Numbered from the stretch's first letter, positions 52,763 to 62,696 are shown. The stretch is DNA of 64,000 nt from Lysobacterales bacterium (GCA_022844135.1 JALHMG010000006.1:1-64000); one strand, 5' to 3'. The notes: a model not told the origin generated them from the sequence alone. Program-made: numbers and translations.

Positions 52763-54090
52763 GGCGCTGGTGGTTATTGCTGTGCTGCCTCGCGACCCCT
52801 GTCTGGGCAGACTTCAAGGACGCTTACCGTGAGGGCGTCAAAGCGGCCGAGCGCCAGGATTGGGCGCGCGTCGAGGCGCAGATGCGCGAAGCGTTGGCCG
52901 ATCAGCCAACGCCCAATGCCCGCGTGCGCCTGTACGGCATGGCCTACAGCGCTTACGTTCCGCACTTTTACCTCGGCTTGGCCGCGTTTTCTAAGGGCGA
53001 CTGTCGCGCGGCGCTGGGTTATTTCGATAACGCCGCTCATCGAACGGTGATCGCTGGCCTGGCCGATGAATCGGCGCGCCAGAAGATGATGGTCGATCGT
53101 TGTCAGGCGCGGCTGGCGCAGAGCCAACCCGCGGCCTCGCCGTCGGTCACGCCGGCGGTGCCGGCAGCGACTGCACCGCGACCGGCCACTGCTGCGACGA
53201 CTGCTCCGGCGTCGGCCGCGACATCCCCCGCCTCGACTGCAGCGACGACACCGGTCGTACCGCCTGCCACGACATCCACAGCCACGCCGCCGCCCCGCCC
53301 CGACGCTGCCCGCGTGGCGAACGCACGCCGTCTGGCGCAACAGGCCGGGACTACCGTCGGTGCCGTGGGTCGCGATGCGCAGGCCGCCGGAAACAGTGCG
53401 TGGATTGCCCAGCATCGGGGCCTCAGCACCGAGCTGACGCGCTTGACCGCTGCGATCGCCAATGCCGATACGACACGATTGGCCAGTATCGAGCGCGAGC
53501 TGAGCGCGCTGGGCACGCGTGCGATCGCGCTGCAGAAAACCATCGCCGACGCGGCAAGCGCCGCAAAGAGCAAGCAGCTCGTCGACGCTCGGGCACGGTT
53601 GACGCAAAGCATCTCCGCCGCGCGCACGGTCGCGGCGACCACCCCGGACCCTGGATTGACGAGCGCACTGACGCGAGCGACTGCGCAGCAAACCAGCGAT
53701 GATCTCGTGGCGCTGGTGGAGGCTACCCGGGCGCTCGACGCCGCTGCAGCAGCGGTCAAACTCCAGGCTCAGGAGCGTGCCGCCAATGCCGCAGCGCGTC
53801 GCGCCCTGCTGCCGCTGGTCGACGCGTTCCTGGCAGGCGATTTCGCCCGCGCCGCAGCGTGGCGCGACGATCCGGCGCTCCGAGAGTTGCCGCGCGCCCG
53901 CGCGCAACTGTTGCTGCTGCGTTCGGCGGCAGCATTCGAGCTGTACGTTCTGGGTGGCGAGTCAGACGCCGCCCTGATCGAAACGGTACGCCAGGATTTG
54001 CGACAGTCGCGAGTGCTGGATGCAAAAATAGCGCCTTCGCAACGAGCTTTTTCGCCTCGTTTTCGCGCGTTGTTTGCAAGTACACGATGA
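52759..54090 (+). CDS. Exported coiled-coil partner of the kinase
   Basis: 443 aa from a GTG overlapping the kinase stop. Signal peptide (1-18, ending VWAD); a TPR-like N-terminal domain (ADFKDAYREGVKAAERQDWA, YLGLAAFSKGDCRAALGYFD); a Thr/Ala/Pro-rich linker (about 120-185); then an Ala-rich coiled coil similar in character to the kinase's own periplasmic part. Translational coupling suggests a physical partner in the periplasm. No known family recognised. Confidence 0.7.
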   Translation: MRRWWLLLCCLATPVWADFKDAYREGVKAAERQDWARVEAQMREALADQPTPNARVRLYGMAYSAYVPHFYLGLAAFSKGDCRAALGYFDNAAHRTVIAGLADESARQKMMVDRCQARLAQSQPAASPSVTPAVPAATAPRPATAATTAPASAATSPASTAATTPVVPPATTSTATPPPRPDAARVANARRLAQQAGTTVGAVGRDAQAAGNSAWIAQHRGLSTELTRLTAAIANADTTRLASIERELSALGTRAIALQKTIADAASAAKSKQLVDARARLTQSISAARTVAATTPDPGLTSALTRATAQQTSDDLVALVEATRALDAAAAAVKLQAQERAANAAARRALLPLVDAFLAGDFARAAAWRDDPALRELPRARAQLLLLRSAAAFELYVLGGESDAALIETVRQDLRQSRVLDAKIAPSQRAFSPRFRALFASTR

Positions 54091-54181
54091 ACGAAGACCG
54101 TCATCGGTTTCCCGTCTCTACGTGACGCAAGTTAAACTCCGCCGATAGCCGCGCGCCGCGCTCGACAACTTCTTCGTAGGA

Positions 54182-56116
54182 ATGGATATGCCCCTTCAGC
54201 GTCTCGCCATTGCGATAGCCCTTGGATTGTTGTCGACCAGCGCCTTCGCCGATGTAAAGGCCGTCAAGGGCGGTTCCACAAGCCTGGCAATCAACAACTC
54301 CGGCGCTATTGACCTGCGCTCCGATACGCCCATCCAGTACTTCAATCGGACCATTGCCCAAGGTCGTTCGGTGGTGAATGTGCGGCCCGGCCAGCCCCTG
54401 CTTTGCGTCGATTTCGCCGCAGCGCCGACGGGAAATCGGGTCGGCCTGAACCTCACCGACCTGAACGGCGAAGCGACGGGCACCTTGTTTGGCGGCATCA
54501 GCAGCTTCGATTTCCGCACCAACGGCAACTTGCCCTCGCAGTTCCGCGTCTCGTCGGATGGCAACCTGGCCTGCTGCACGATGCTGCCGGCGATCAACGC
54601 ATCCTGCATGCAGGGCAGCTTTGGCGGCCTCGTGCTCAACAATCTCTTCAACAACGGTTTCGAACTGAATCAGTTGCCGCCTGGCACCTTGGCGACGGAT
54701 CTGGTGGTCACAGGCACAGTGCCGACCACCATCAACGCCGGTGGAACGTTGGCTTATTCCTACACCGTCAGCAATGCGGGTGGCGCGGCGAACAATGTAC
54801 GCGTTCGCGATTGGTATCAGAAGTCCGCCGGCTTCACCACGTTCCTGACCGATGGCACTTGGACTTGTACCCCGACTGCCGGCGCCAGCTGCGGGGTTTC
54901 CGGGTCACAGACCGGCAATATCGTCCTCAATAACGTGACCCTGGACGGTGGCGCCTCGATTACGATCTCAGTATCGCGCCCAGTGGCAGCAGGTGCGCCG
55001 AACGGGTCGCAAATGACTGTCAGCCTTGCCGCGTTTTCGCCACCGGGGGAAACCGAATCGTCGCTGCAGAACAATCAGGCTGGTACGCGCATCACCGTTG
55101 GTCAGTTCGGATATACCGCCACCGGGAGCCTGAGCTTTACCGGTACGCAGGGCATTCCAACGGCCACGCAGAACGTGGTCGTCACCGCTAATGCCGGAAA
55201 CGCCGGTCCGCTGGTCATCAGCAACTGCACCTTCGGCGGCAGCCACCCGAGCGATTTCTCGCTCGATCTGAGCCCGGGCTTCCCGCGTCAAGTCGCCGTC
55301 GGCGGCACGCTGAATCTGCCGGTTCGCTTCACCGGATCGGCGTTGGGCGCGCGTTCGTCGATATTGAACTGCATCACCAACGCAACCTCGCCCGCGCAGC
55401 CGTCATTCCAGGTATCGCTTTCGGGTACCGCGAGCGCGCCGAACAGTGCGCCGACGATTTCCGATATCGGCAATCAGACTGGGCGCGAAGACACGCCGAC
55501 CAGCGCCATCGCATTCACGGCCAATGACAGCGACGATGTGCTGACGCCTGCCAGCTTCAGTTGCAACGACAGCGCGTTAGTCGCGCCGGCGGGTTGCGCG
55601 TTCGCTGGATCCGAGCCCAACTTCACGCTTACGATCACGCCGAAATCGAACGCAAACGGCAGCGCCCAGGTGCAAGTGACTGTGACCGACGGCAGCAGCA
55701 ACAGCGCCAGCGACAGCTTCCAGTTGACGCTGGACGCCGTCAACGACGCTCCGGACTTCCAGTTGGCGAATGACGTGAGCTACACCATTTCCGGCTCGAC
55801 CTCGCGCACCGTCAGCAATTTTGTGCAGAACCGAGTGCCTGGTGGCGGTCCCGATGAGTTGGGTCAAACAACGTCGGTGGCATCGACGTCCGTCATCAGC
55901 GGCAACGCCGTCCTCTCGAGCGCGCCGTTTTACGACCCGAACTTCAACACGCTATCACTGGGTCTGACAGGGACCGCGGGTACAGCCGTGATTCGCGTGC
56001 GCGTCGAGGACAATGGCCCGAACGGCGGCCCGAACGGCGACGTGAACTTCCGCGAACGCGACTTCACAGTCACGGTGAATCCGCCGTCGCGCCTCGATAA
56101 GGCGCGCTCGAAGTAA
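54182..56116 (+). CDS. Secreted multi-beta-domain protein
   Basis: 644 aa; ATG 54182, or 54188 with better spacing from AGGAA. Signal peptide (to about residue 24, AFAD). Domains in order: a unique N-terminal part to about 165, ending VLNNLFNNGFEL; a DUF11-like domain (LVVTGTVPTTINAGGTLAYS); an ASPM/SPD-2/Hydin-like Ig domain (TGSLSFTGTQGIPTATQNVV); a cadherin-like domain (NSAPTISDIGNQTGREDTPT, VTVTDGSSNSASDSFQLTLD); and a C-terminal beta region. These are extracellular adhesion or surface modules. The internal LFNNGFE resembles the FADGFE tail of the 15.7-kb secreted protein. Confidence 0.75.
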   Translation: MDMPLQRLAIAIALGLLSTSAFADVKAVKGGSTSLAINNSGAIDLRSDTPIQYFNRTIAQGRSVVNVRPGQPLLCVDFAAAPTGNRVGLNLTDLNGEATGTLFGGISSFDFRTNGNLPSQFRVSSDGNLACCTMLPAINASCMQGSFGGLVLNNLFNNGFELNQLPPGTLATDLVVTGTVPTTINAGGTLAYSYTVSNAGGAANNVRVRDWYQKSAGFTTFLTDGTWTCTPTAGASCGVSGSQTGNIVLNNVTLDGGASITISVSRPVAAGAPNGSQMTVSLAAFSPPGETESSLQNNQAGTRITVGQFGYTATGSLSFTGTQGIPTATQNVVVTANAGNAGPLVISNCTFGGSHPSDFSLDLSPGFPRQVAVGGTLNLPVRFTGSALGARSSILNCITNATSPAQPSFQVSLSGTASAPNSAPTISDIGNQTGREDTPTSAIAFTANDSDDVLTPASFSCNDSALVAPAGCAFAGSEPNFTLTITPKSNANGSAQVQVTVTDGSSNSASDSFQLTLDAVNDAPDFQLANDVSYTISGSTSRTVSNFVQNRVPGGGPDELGQTTSVASTSVISGNAVLSSAPFYDPNFNTLSLGLTGTAGTAVIRVRVEDNGPNGGPNGDVNFRERDFTVTVNPPSRLDKARSK

Positions 56117-56123
56117 GCTGAAA

Positions 56124-56151
56124 CAGGCCGCGCGCCGTGGCGCGCGGCCTG
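56124..56151. terminator. Strong GC hairpin after secreted-protein gene
   Basis: CAGGCCGCGCGCC (56124-56136) and GGCGCGCGGCCTG (56139-56151) form a perfect 13-bp stem with a 2-base loop, seven bases after the stop codon. No T-tract follows, so termination is likely but not textbook. Confidence 0.6.
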
Positions 56152-56269
56152 ATGAGTTGAATGATCTGACTCCCCGCATGAGAGGGGTTCGACGGCTGTT
56201 TGCCGTTGCCGCAACATCGGTTGCGTGTTATTCCAGAACCTCCCAGCGCATGCCTGCGGCACTGCATCG

Positions 56270-58393
56270 ATGAAGTTGCCTTCCAGCCCCGCAACACTGG
56301 CGCAGTGGCGCGCGTCTGCGTCTCCCGAGTTGCTTGCCGCAATCGACTGGTCGCATGCGCATGCCGAGCTGGATGACGAAGCGGCACGCGTCCTGAGCGA
56401 GCTGGCGGCGCTCAATGCCGACGTCGAGACACAGATAGCGGCCGTGTTGTTTCCGCTGGCCCATGTCGAACCACCGATTACCGGCGAGTTAGAGAAGCGC
56501 TTCGGCGCCCGTGTAGCGACATTGGTCCAGGGCCAGTTCGAGGCGGAAAAGGTGTTCGCATTGCACAGTCAGAAGGCGCCGCAGGCCAGCGCCGAGGGAC
56601 TGCGTCGCCTGCTTCTGGTTTGGGTCCGCGATTTGCGCGTGGTGCTGATCCTGCTCGCACGCTATCTGGTGCGTTTGCGTCTGGCAGTGAAAGGGGGCGA
56701 CGCCAAAGCGCTGGCGGCGTTGTGCGGCGACTTGCTCGCACCGCTCGCCAATCGCCTCGGCATCTGGCAGATCAAATGGGAACTCGAAGACCTGGTGTTC
56801 CGTGCGCTGCAGCCGGAGACCTACAAACGCATCGCCGATTTGCTCGACGAACGTCGTGCAGCGCGCGAGCGTTACATCGAGCTGGTCAAACGCGAGCTCA
56901 AGCGCATCCTCGATGAGGCAGGAATCGCCAGCGACATCGCCGGCAGGCCCAAGCACATTTTCAGCATTTACAAGAAAATGCAGCGCAAAGACGTCGAGTT
57001 CACCGAGCTCTACGATGTGCGCGCAGTGCGGGTGCTGGTAGACGATGTGCCGTCGTGCTACGCCGCGCTGGGCATTGTCCACAGTCACTTTGCGCCGATC
57101 CCGAAAGAGTTCGACGACTACATCGCCAAGCCGAAGGGCAACGATTATCGCTCGCTGCACACAGCCGTCATTGGGCCCGAGGGCAAAACCATCGAAGTGC
57201 AGATTCGGACGCACGAGATGCATGCGCACTCGGAACTCGGCGTTGCGGCGCATTGGCGTTACAAGGAGGGTGGACGCACCGATTCGGCGCTGCAGGAGAA
57301 AATCCTTTGGATGCGCCAGTTGCTGGAAGGGCGCGAAGAAAGTCAGGACGATGGCGCGCTGCTCGCCGGTTTCTCCACCGAGCTGCTCGAAGACCACACC
57401 TATGTGCTGACGCCCAAAGGCAACGTCATCACGATTCCCAAAGGCGGTACCGTACTCGACTTTGCGTATACCGTGCACACCGAGGTTGGACATCGCTGCC
57501 GTGGCGCAAAAGTCAACGGCCGCATCGTGCCGCTGACGCACACACCGAAAACTGGCGACAGCATCGAAATCCTGACCGCAAAAGATGGCGAGCCCCGCCG
57601 CGACTGGCTGTTGCCGAGTCTGGGATTCCTGACCAGCTCGCGTGCGCGGCACAAGGTCCGCGCCTGGTTCAACAAACTCGATCGCGAGCAAAACACGCGC
57701 GATGGCCGCGAGATTCTCGAACGCGAATTGAAGCGCCTGGCCCTCGGCGTACAGCAACTCGAAGCGCTCTTGCCGAAGTTCGCGCTTCCCAGCGTCGACG
57801 ATCTGTACATCAGCGTGGCGCTCGGCGACATCTCGCCCTCGCAGATAGCGCGCGTGGTGCACGAACTCAGCGCCCCGGCGCTGGATGAAGCGCAAATCCT
57901 GGCGCAGCGCAGGCTGACCGAGGCGAGCCAGAAGCGCGACAAGGACGCCATCGTCATCGGCGGGGTCGGCAATTTGATGGTGTCGATGGCGCAGTGCTGC
58001 AGCCCGGTGCCGGGCGACGAAATCATCGGCTTCATCACCCGCGGCAAGGGCGTCAGCGTCCATCGGGCCGACTGCAAAAGCCTGCTGAACCTGGCCAGCA
58101 AGTCGCCCGAACGCTGCATCGACGTGCAATGGGGCGGCAAGCGCGACGATGTTTACAGCGTGCGCGTGCGCATCACCGCCTACAACCGCACCGGTCTGAT
58201 CCGCGACGTTGGCGCCGTGCTCGCCGCAGACCGCATCAATATCGCTGCGATGGAAAGCCGCGAAGATCAGGGCAGCGGCCAGTCAACGCTGAACCTCACG
58301 CTGCGCGTCAGCGATTTTGGACAGCTGGCCACTGTGCTCGCGAAAGTACGGGCCTTAAGCAATGTCGTCGAGGCCGTGCGCGTCAGGGATTAG
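56270..58393 (+). CDS. relA: (p)ppGpp synthetase RelA
   Basis: 707 aa from ATG 56270 (a GTG at 56225 would add 15 residues). The N-terminal HD-like region reads AAVLFPLAHVEPPITGELEK and lacks the HD hydrolase motif, so it is a synthetase-only RelA. The synthetase has EFDDYIAKPKGNDYRSLHTA and IEVQIRTHEMHAHSELGVAA; TGS (about 370-430: YVLTPKGNVITIPKGGTVLD), a Zn-finger/RIS-like region (MVSMAQCCSPVPGDEIIGFI) and a C-terminal ACT domain follow. It makes (p)ppGpp on stalled ribosomes. Confidence 0.93.
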   Translation: MKLPSSPATLAQWRASASPELLAAIDWSHAHAELDDEAARVLSELAALNADVETQIAAVLFPLAHVEPPITGELEKRFGARVATLVQGQFEAEKVFALHSQKAPQASAEGLRRLLLVWVRDLRVVLILLARYLVRLRLAVKGGDAKALAALCGDLLAPLANRLGIWQIKWELEDLVFRALQPETYKRIADLLDERRAARERYIELVKRELKRILDEAGIASDIAGRPKHIFSIYKKMQRKDVEFTELYDVRAVRVLVDDVPSCYAALGIVHSHFAPIPKEFDDYIAKPKGNDYRSLHTAVIGPEGKTIEVQIRTHEMHAHSELGVAAHWRYKEGGRTDSALQEKILWMRQLLEGREESQDDGALLAGFSTELLEDHTYVLTPKGNVITIPKGGTVLDFAYTVHTEVGHRCRGAKVNGRIVPLTHTPKTGDSIEILTAKDGEPRRDWLLPSLGFLTSSRARHKVRAWFNKLDREQNTRDGREILERELKRLALGVQQLEALLPKFALPSVDDLYISVALGDISPSQIARVVHELSAPALDEAQILAQRRLTEASQKRDKDAIVIGGVGNLMVSMAQCCSPVPGDEIIGFITRGKGVSVHRADCKSLLNLASKSPERCIDVQWGGKRDDVYSVRVRITAYNRTGLIRDVGAVLAADRINIAAMESREDQGSGQSTLNLTLRVSDFGQLATVLAKVRALSNVVEAVRVRD

Positions 58394-58400
58394 GCGTTCT

Positions 58401-58424
58401 GGGAGCGCCGGCGTCCTCGTCGGC
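58401..58424. repeat. Dispersed GGGAGCG-type repeat, copy 2
   Basis: GGGAGCGCCGGCGTCCTCGT continuing CGGC, seven bases after the relA stop. It matches copy 3 at 62810 except for one base and shares the core with copy 1 at 15211. The rest of the 204-base gap to the next gene shows no clear feature. Confidence 0.65.
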
Positions 58425-58597
58425 AATAGTCCCGCGAAGCAATGCCGCAGTCCTGCGAATTTGCAGCGCATTGATCACGTTCCTTCGTTGTCAAAAATGC
58501 CGGGCGGGAACGCGGAATGCTTCACGAAGAATGCGCGCGAACTCGCGCGCTTTCGAGCATGCTGCGCCCTTCTGTACAAACTGGATCGGAGCGTCAG

Positions 58598-59407
58598 ATG
58601 TCCCTCAAGAACAAGACCCTGTTCATCAGCGGCGGCTCGCGCGGCATCGGCGAGGCGATTGCGCTGCGCGCGGCACGCGATGGGGCGAATGTGGTGTTAG
58701 CGGCAAAGACCGAAACACCGCATCCGAAGTTGCCGGGGACGATCTTTTCGGTCGCCAAAGCGATCGAAGCCGCTGGCGGTCAGGCGCTGCCGCTCAAAGT
58801 CGATATCCGCGAGGATGCGCAGGTGTTTGCCGCAGTGGAGCAAGCTGCGCAAGCCTTCGGCGGCATCGACATCCTGGTCAACAACGCCAGCGCCATCAAC
58901 CTCACCGGCACGCTCGATACACCCATGCGGCGCTTCGATTTGATGTTCGGCGTGAATGTGCGCGGCACCTTCCTGTGTTCGCAAGCGTGCCTGCCGCATC
59001 TGCTCAAGGCCGCCAATCCGCACATCCTGACCTTAGCGCCGCCGCTCAACATGGACCCCAAATGGTTCGGCCCGCACGTCGCGTACACCATGGCCAAGTA
59101 CGGCATGAGCCAGTGCGTGCTGGGCATGGCCGAAGAATTCAAAGGGCGCGTGGCGATCAACGCACTCTGGCCACGAACGGTCATCCACACCGCAGCGCTG
59201 GCGATGATTCCCGGCGTCGACCCCGAGCGCTGTCGCACCCCCGAGATCATGGCCGACGCCGTGCACGCCGTCCTGAGCGCACCCATCGCGCAACGCAGCG
59301 GGCGTTTTTTGATCGACGAGGAAGTCCTGCGCGAAGTGGGCGTCAGCGATTTCGATCGCTACGCGGTGAAGCCGGGGATGCCGTTGTTGCCGGATTTGTT
59401 CTTGTAG
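58598..59407 (+). CDS. Short-chain dehydrogenase (HSDL2-like)
   Basis: 269 aa from ATG 58598 with GGAG six bases upstream. Cofactor site TLFISGGSRGIGEAIALRAA, VDIREDAQ, and ILVNNASAINLTGTLDTP; the active-site Tyr and Lys are in VAYTMAKYGMSQCVLGMAEE, but the usual Ser strand reads HILTLAPPLNM with no Ser at the common position. That pattern is known for the HSDL2-like branch of the family. NADP-dependent oxidation or reduction of an unknown, perhaps acyl, substrate. Confidence 0.82.
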   Translation: MSLKNKTLFISGGSRGIGEAIALRAARDGANVVLAAKTETPHPKLPGTIFSVAKAIEAAGGQALPLKVDIREDAQVFAAVEQAAQAFGGIDILVNNASAINLTGTLDTPMRRFDLMFGVNVRGTFLCSQACLPHLLKAANPHILTLAPPLNMDPKWFGPHVAYTMAKYGMSQCVLGMAEEFKGRVAINALWPRTVIHTAALAMIPGVDPERCRTPEIMADAVHAVLSAPIAQRSGRFLIDEEVLREVGVSDFDRYAVKPGMPLLPDLFL

Positions 59408-59420
59408 CCCGTGTATTGCC

Positions 59421-59828
59421 ATGCCCTTTATCATTCATTGCGCTGGACCTGAGCTGGACTACGACACCGCGAATGCCTTCGCCGCCCAACTGGCCTCACA
59501 TCGTCGAGGGCTTTGCAAGAGCGAGTCCGGTGGACCCGACGGGGTCGAACTGCCATTTGCTGAAGTGGTGGCCGATTCTGATAGCAGCGATATCGTATCG
59601 ATCTGCATTTGGCGAACCTCCGTTACCGTGGCCCTTGCCAGCCATCCGCTAGGCTCGTGCAGTGAGGCGCTTCTCGAAGTGCGGCCGGTGCTGGCGTTTC
59701 TCCGCGACCAAGGTTATGCACACGATCTCGAACCGATGCTGCTAAGCGACTACCAGGAGCACCTGGGTCTGATAGCTCACGTCCGCGAGATTGTCGGCGC
59801 TGGGACGCCTGAGCGCTCAGGCGAATAA
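59421..59828 (+). CDS. Hypothetical protein
   Basis: 135 aa starting 13 bases after the dehydrogenase stop (MPFIIHCAGPELDYDTANAF). Alpha/beta-looking and soluble, with VSICIWRTSVTVALASHP as a possible central strand pair. No family recognised. Position suggests co-transcription with the genes on either side. Confidence 0.5.
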   Translation: MPFIIHCAGPELDYDTANAFAAQLASHRRGLCKSESGGPDGVELPFAEVVADSDSSDIVSICIWRTSVTVALASHPLGSCSEALLEVRPVLAFLRDQGYAHDLEPMLLSDYQEHLGLIAHVREIVGAGTPERSGE

Positions 59829-59843
59829 CAAGCGCGACCGCAA

Positions 59844-60242
59844 ATGAATCCTCGTCCTCCCAGGCAACGCAATGTGCAGCAGCAGAATCGGCTTGTTGAG
59901 CAGGCTCTGCGAAATGTAGCCACTTATTGGCGCAAGCACGGGGTGCCGGAGGAGTTGCGTATTGCCGCGCAAGCGCGAGGCGTGATCTGGAGCCATTCCA
60001 TCGTCGTCAAGCTCGACATCGACTTTCCGGGGATGCCTTACCTGTTCGGAAAGCTGATCACTCAAGATTCCCGTTTCGTCTACTTCGAAATCGACAAGCT
60101 TGCAGATGGATTCATTGTCGAGGAATGGAAAGACGTGACCATGGATGAGAATCTAAACGAGCAGAACAAGGGCATCGGCGTGGGTCCTGGCGCTCTCACT
60201 CTGAAAGTTCTGGACCAACTCAACTCATCCGCTGACGAATGA
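59844..60242 (+). CDS. Hypothetical protein
   Basis: 132 aa starting 15 bases after the previous stop. Basic Gln/Arg-rich N-terminus (MNPRPPRQRNVQQQNRLVEQ), then alternating strands (VIWSHSIVVKLDIDFPGMPY, FVYFEIDKLADGFIVEEWKD). It resembles small immunity-type proteins only in size and charge. No family recognised. A strong terminator follows. Confidence 0.5.
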   Translation: MNPRPPRQRNVQQQNRLVEQALRNVATYWRKHGVPEELRIAAQARGVIWSHSIVVKLDIDFPGMPYLFGKLITQDSRFVYFEIDKLADGFIVEEWKDVTMDENLNEQNKGIGVGPGALTLKVLDQLNSSADE

Positions 60243-60254
60243 CGGGGCACAAAA

Positions 60255-60279
60255 AAAAGCCGCGCACTGCGCGGCTTTT
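60255..60279. terminator. Bidirectional Rho-independent terminator
   Basis: AAAAGCCGCGC (60255-60265), loop ACT, GCGCGGCTTTT (60269-60279), preceded by four further A residues. It has a T-tract on both strands and sits between convergent genes (stops at 60242 and 60302), so it can serve both. Confidence 0.9.
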
Positions 60280-60301
60280 CTGGTGTAGCTATCCACAAGA
60301 G

Positions 60302-61234
60302 TCAGCGAATCGCGGTCACGAACTTCTTCGGGTTGATCGGCTTGCCCTCGAACCACACCTCGAAGTGCACGTGCGAGCCAGTGGCGCGGCCGGTGGCGCC
60401 GAGTTTGCCGATGAGTTGCCCTGCCTGGACGACATCACCGACTTTGACGATGTTTTTGTCGTTGTGCGCGTAGCGCGTGACATAACCGTTGCCGTGATCG
60501 ATGTCGATCATGTTGCCGTAGGCTGGATGGCGGCCAGCGAAAGCGACGACGCCGGTGGCGACGCTGAGCACATCGGCACCTTTGACGCCATCGAAGTCGA
60601 CGCCCGCGTGGAAAGCGCGACGGCCGGAGATTGGGTCGACGCGATAACCGAAACTGGAGGAAATGAAGCCTGACCGCACCGGCATGCCTGCCGGCATGAA
60701 CTCGGCTTCAAGATCGCGATCGACGAGGAGGGTTTCAAGAACGCCGAGTTGTTCGGCTTGGGCGTTGAACTGTTGGCGCAGCTTGTCTAACGTGTCGCTG
60801 AATTCCGGGGCGAGAAAATCTTGTTCGACGGGCAGTTGGTTTTCAGGGCCACCGACATCGGGAAGTTCGCCGAAATTGAACTCACCGTCGTCGAGCTTGC
60901 CCATCCGCGTGAGGCGAAGGCCCAGCGCGTTCAAGCGCGCCGCCTGGGCTTGCAATTCGCCGAGCTGCATCGCCAGCGCATCCAGATCGCGCTTGGCCTT
61001 GGCTTCGGTCTCATCGAGCTGCGCTTGCTGTGCGAGCAGCTTGTCGCGCATTTGCGTAACGTCCGAACTGCTGGCCATATCGCCCTGCAGCGCGCGTCCG
61101 GCCCAGAAGCCGCAGCCCACCAGCACCGCCAACATCGAAACACCGATGGCCCCGATCGCCACTCGAATCCGTGGGCAGGTCAGAGAAATGACCTTGGAAC
61201 CAACGCGCGTACCGCCTGTCAGAATAATGTTCAT
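60302..61234 (-). CDS. M23-family peptidoglycan endopeptidase
   Basis: 310 aa. Membrane anchor (about 24-45, VAIGAIGVSMLAVLVGCGFW), coiled coil with leucine heptads (about 60-170, QMRDKLLAQQAQLDETEAKA), then a LytM/M23 domain: GRRAFHAGVDFDGVKG carries the HxxxD zinc motif, YVTRYAHNDK follows, and GSHVHFEVWF the HxH motif, so all ligands are present and it should be active. It cuts peptide crosslinks in murein. The DUF721 gene is divergent, 59 bases away, the usual order near lpxC in this order of bacteria. Confidence 0.9.
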   Translation of the reverse strand: MNIILTGGTRVGSKVISLTCPRIRVAIGAIGVSMLAVLVGCGFWAGRALQGDMASSSDVTQMRDKLLAQQAQLDETEAKAKRDLDALAMQLGELQAQAARLNALGLRLTRMGKLDDGEFNFGELPDVGGPENQLPVEQDFLAPEFSDTLDKLRQQFNAQAEQLGVLETLLVDRDLEAEFMPAGMPVRSGFISSSFGYRVDPISGRRAFHAGVDFDGVKGADVLSVATGVVAFAGRHPAYGNMIDIDHGNGYVTRYAHNDKNIVKVGDVVQAGQLIGKLGATGRATGSHVHFEVWFEGKPINPKKFVTAIR

Positions 61235-61293
61235 GTCAAACCTGCTCTCAAGTGCCTTCGCCGGTGCGCGGCTGGACTTACCACTGAGCTCTT

Positions 61294-61596
61294 ATGCCCC
61301 GTTTCCCCGCGTTAGGTGATGTGCTCCAGGATATGCCCGTCGTCGCCGCACTCGTCGAAACGGCGCGACATCTGGAGGCGTGGGATCGACGCTTGCGCGC
61401 GCTCTTGCCCCCCCGATTGGCATCCGAGTGCCGTCTTGCGAATGTGCGCGACGGGCAGCTCGTGTTCCTGGCGCAATCGCCCGCGTGGGCGTCCAAACTG
61501 CGCCTTTTGAGCCGACAACTCCTCGACGAGGCGAATAACAACCTCGATCTCAAAGTACAGCGGCTCACCGTGAAGGTCGCTCGCCCTGATGCATGA
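61294..61596 (+). CDS. DUF721 protein (DciA-like)
   Basis: 100 aa. The DUF721 core is visible in LRALLPPRLASECRLANVRD, LVFLAQSPAWASKLRLLSRQ and LDLKVQRLTVKVAR. DciA is the ancestral loader of the replicative helicase DnaB in bacteria without DnaC, and Lysobacterales use it. Assignment to DciA proper rests on the family and the lpxC/M23 neighbourhood; the protein is shorter than many DciA sequences. Confidence 0.75.
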   Translation: MPRFPALGDVLQDMPVVAALVETARHLEAWDRRLRALLPPRLASECRLANVRDGQLVFLAQSPAWASKLRLLSRQLLDEANNNLDLKVQRLTVKVARPDA

Positions 61597-61784
61597 ACCC
61601 CGTGCATCAACACAACCGACCCAAGTGCATCGCTCGATGGTCTGCGCGATGTGACCGGTGGTGAACCGGTCAAGATGGCCTCACTGGCCGTTCGACATCC
61701 GTGTCGATAGCTTCCGATGTGTCCTGTTTATTCTTCTTGAGTTAAAACCCTGCCGGGCAGACGGCAGTTGACCTCTTTGGCGCC

Positions 61785-62696
61785 TCAGACCGCTTGAGCC
61801 GGATGCGCGTAAGAGATCGGTACCTCTTCGGGAGTGTCGAACACGACTTCTTCCCAGGCACTCTCGTCGGCCGTTAAGGCTCGCAAGAGCTTATTGTTGA
61901 GGAAGTGACCGGATTTGTGTCCATAGAAGGCACCGATCAAGCTGTGCCCTAACAGATACAAGTCGCCGATCGCGTCCAGAATCTTGTGTTTGACGAACTC
62001 GTCTTCGTAACGCAGGCCGTCTTCATTCAGCACACGGTAGTCGTCGAGGACGATGGCGTTGTCCATGGAGCCGCCGAGCACGAGGTTGCGCTCGCGCAGC
62101 ATTTCCAGATCGCGCATGAAACCGAAGGTGCGTGCGCGGCTGACCTCTTTGACGAAAGACGTGGTCGAGAAATCGATCTCTGCCGAGCACGCGCGCTGCG
62201 CAAAAGCCGGGTGATCGAACTCGATCGAGAAGCCGACTTTGAACCCGTCGAAGGGCTCGAATCGCGCCCACTTGTCGCCATCGCGGACGACGATTTCTTT
62301 GCGAATGCGGATGAAGCGCTTATGCGCGTTTTGCTCTTCGATGCCCGCCGATTGCAGCAAGAACACGAACGGGCCAGCGCTGCCGTCCATGATCGGCACT
62401 TCCGGCGCCGACAAGTCTACATACGCATTGTCGATGCCGAGTCCCGCAAAAGCGCTCAGCAAGTGTTCGATGGTTTGCACACGCACGCCGTCTTTCACCA
62501 GCGCCGTGGATAACGAGGTGTCGCCCACGTTCTCGGCGCGCGCCAACAGGCACACCGGCTCGGCCAGATCGGTACGACGAAATACGATGCCAGTGTCGAC
62601 CGCCGCAGGGCGCAGCGTCATGTACACCTTTTGCCCGGAGTGAATGCCAACGCCCGTTGCGCGAATGACGTTCTTCAACGTGCGTTGTCGAATCAT
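61785..62696 (-). CDS. lpxC: UDP-3-O-acyl-GlcNAc deacetylase
   Basis: 303 aa, normal length. [20 protein letters not shown] is the family N-terminus; zinc ligands are in [15 protein letters not shown] (His), [15 protein letters not shown] (His and Asp) and the catalytic His in [14 protein letters not shown]. It performs the committed step of lipid A synthesis. The ftsZ gene expected upstream in many relatives is absent; uvrB lies there instead. The 188 bases after its stop toward the DUF721 gene show nothing clear. Confidence 0.97.
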   Translation of the reverse strand: MIRQRTLKNVIRATGVGIHSGQKVYMTLRPAAVDTGIVFRRTDLAEPVCLLARAENVGDTSLSTALVKDGVRVQTIEHLLSAFAGLGIDNAYVDLSAPEVPIMDGSAGPFVFLLQSAGIEEQNAHKRFIRIRKEIVVRDGDKWARFEPFDGFKVGFSIEFDHPAFAQRACSAEIDFSTTSFVKEVSRARTFGFMRDLEMLRERNLVLGGSMDNAIVLDDYRVLNEDGLRYEDEFVKHKILDAIGDLYLLGHSLIGAFYGHKSGHFLNNKLLRALTADESAWEEVVFDTPEEVPISYAHPAQAV

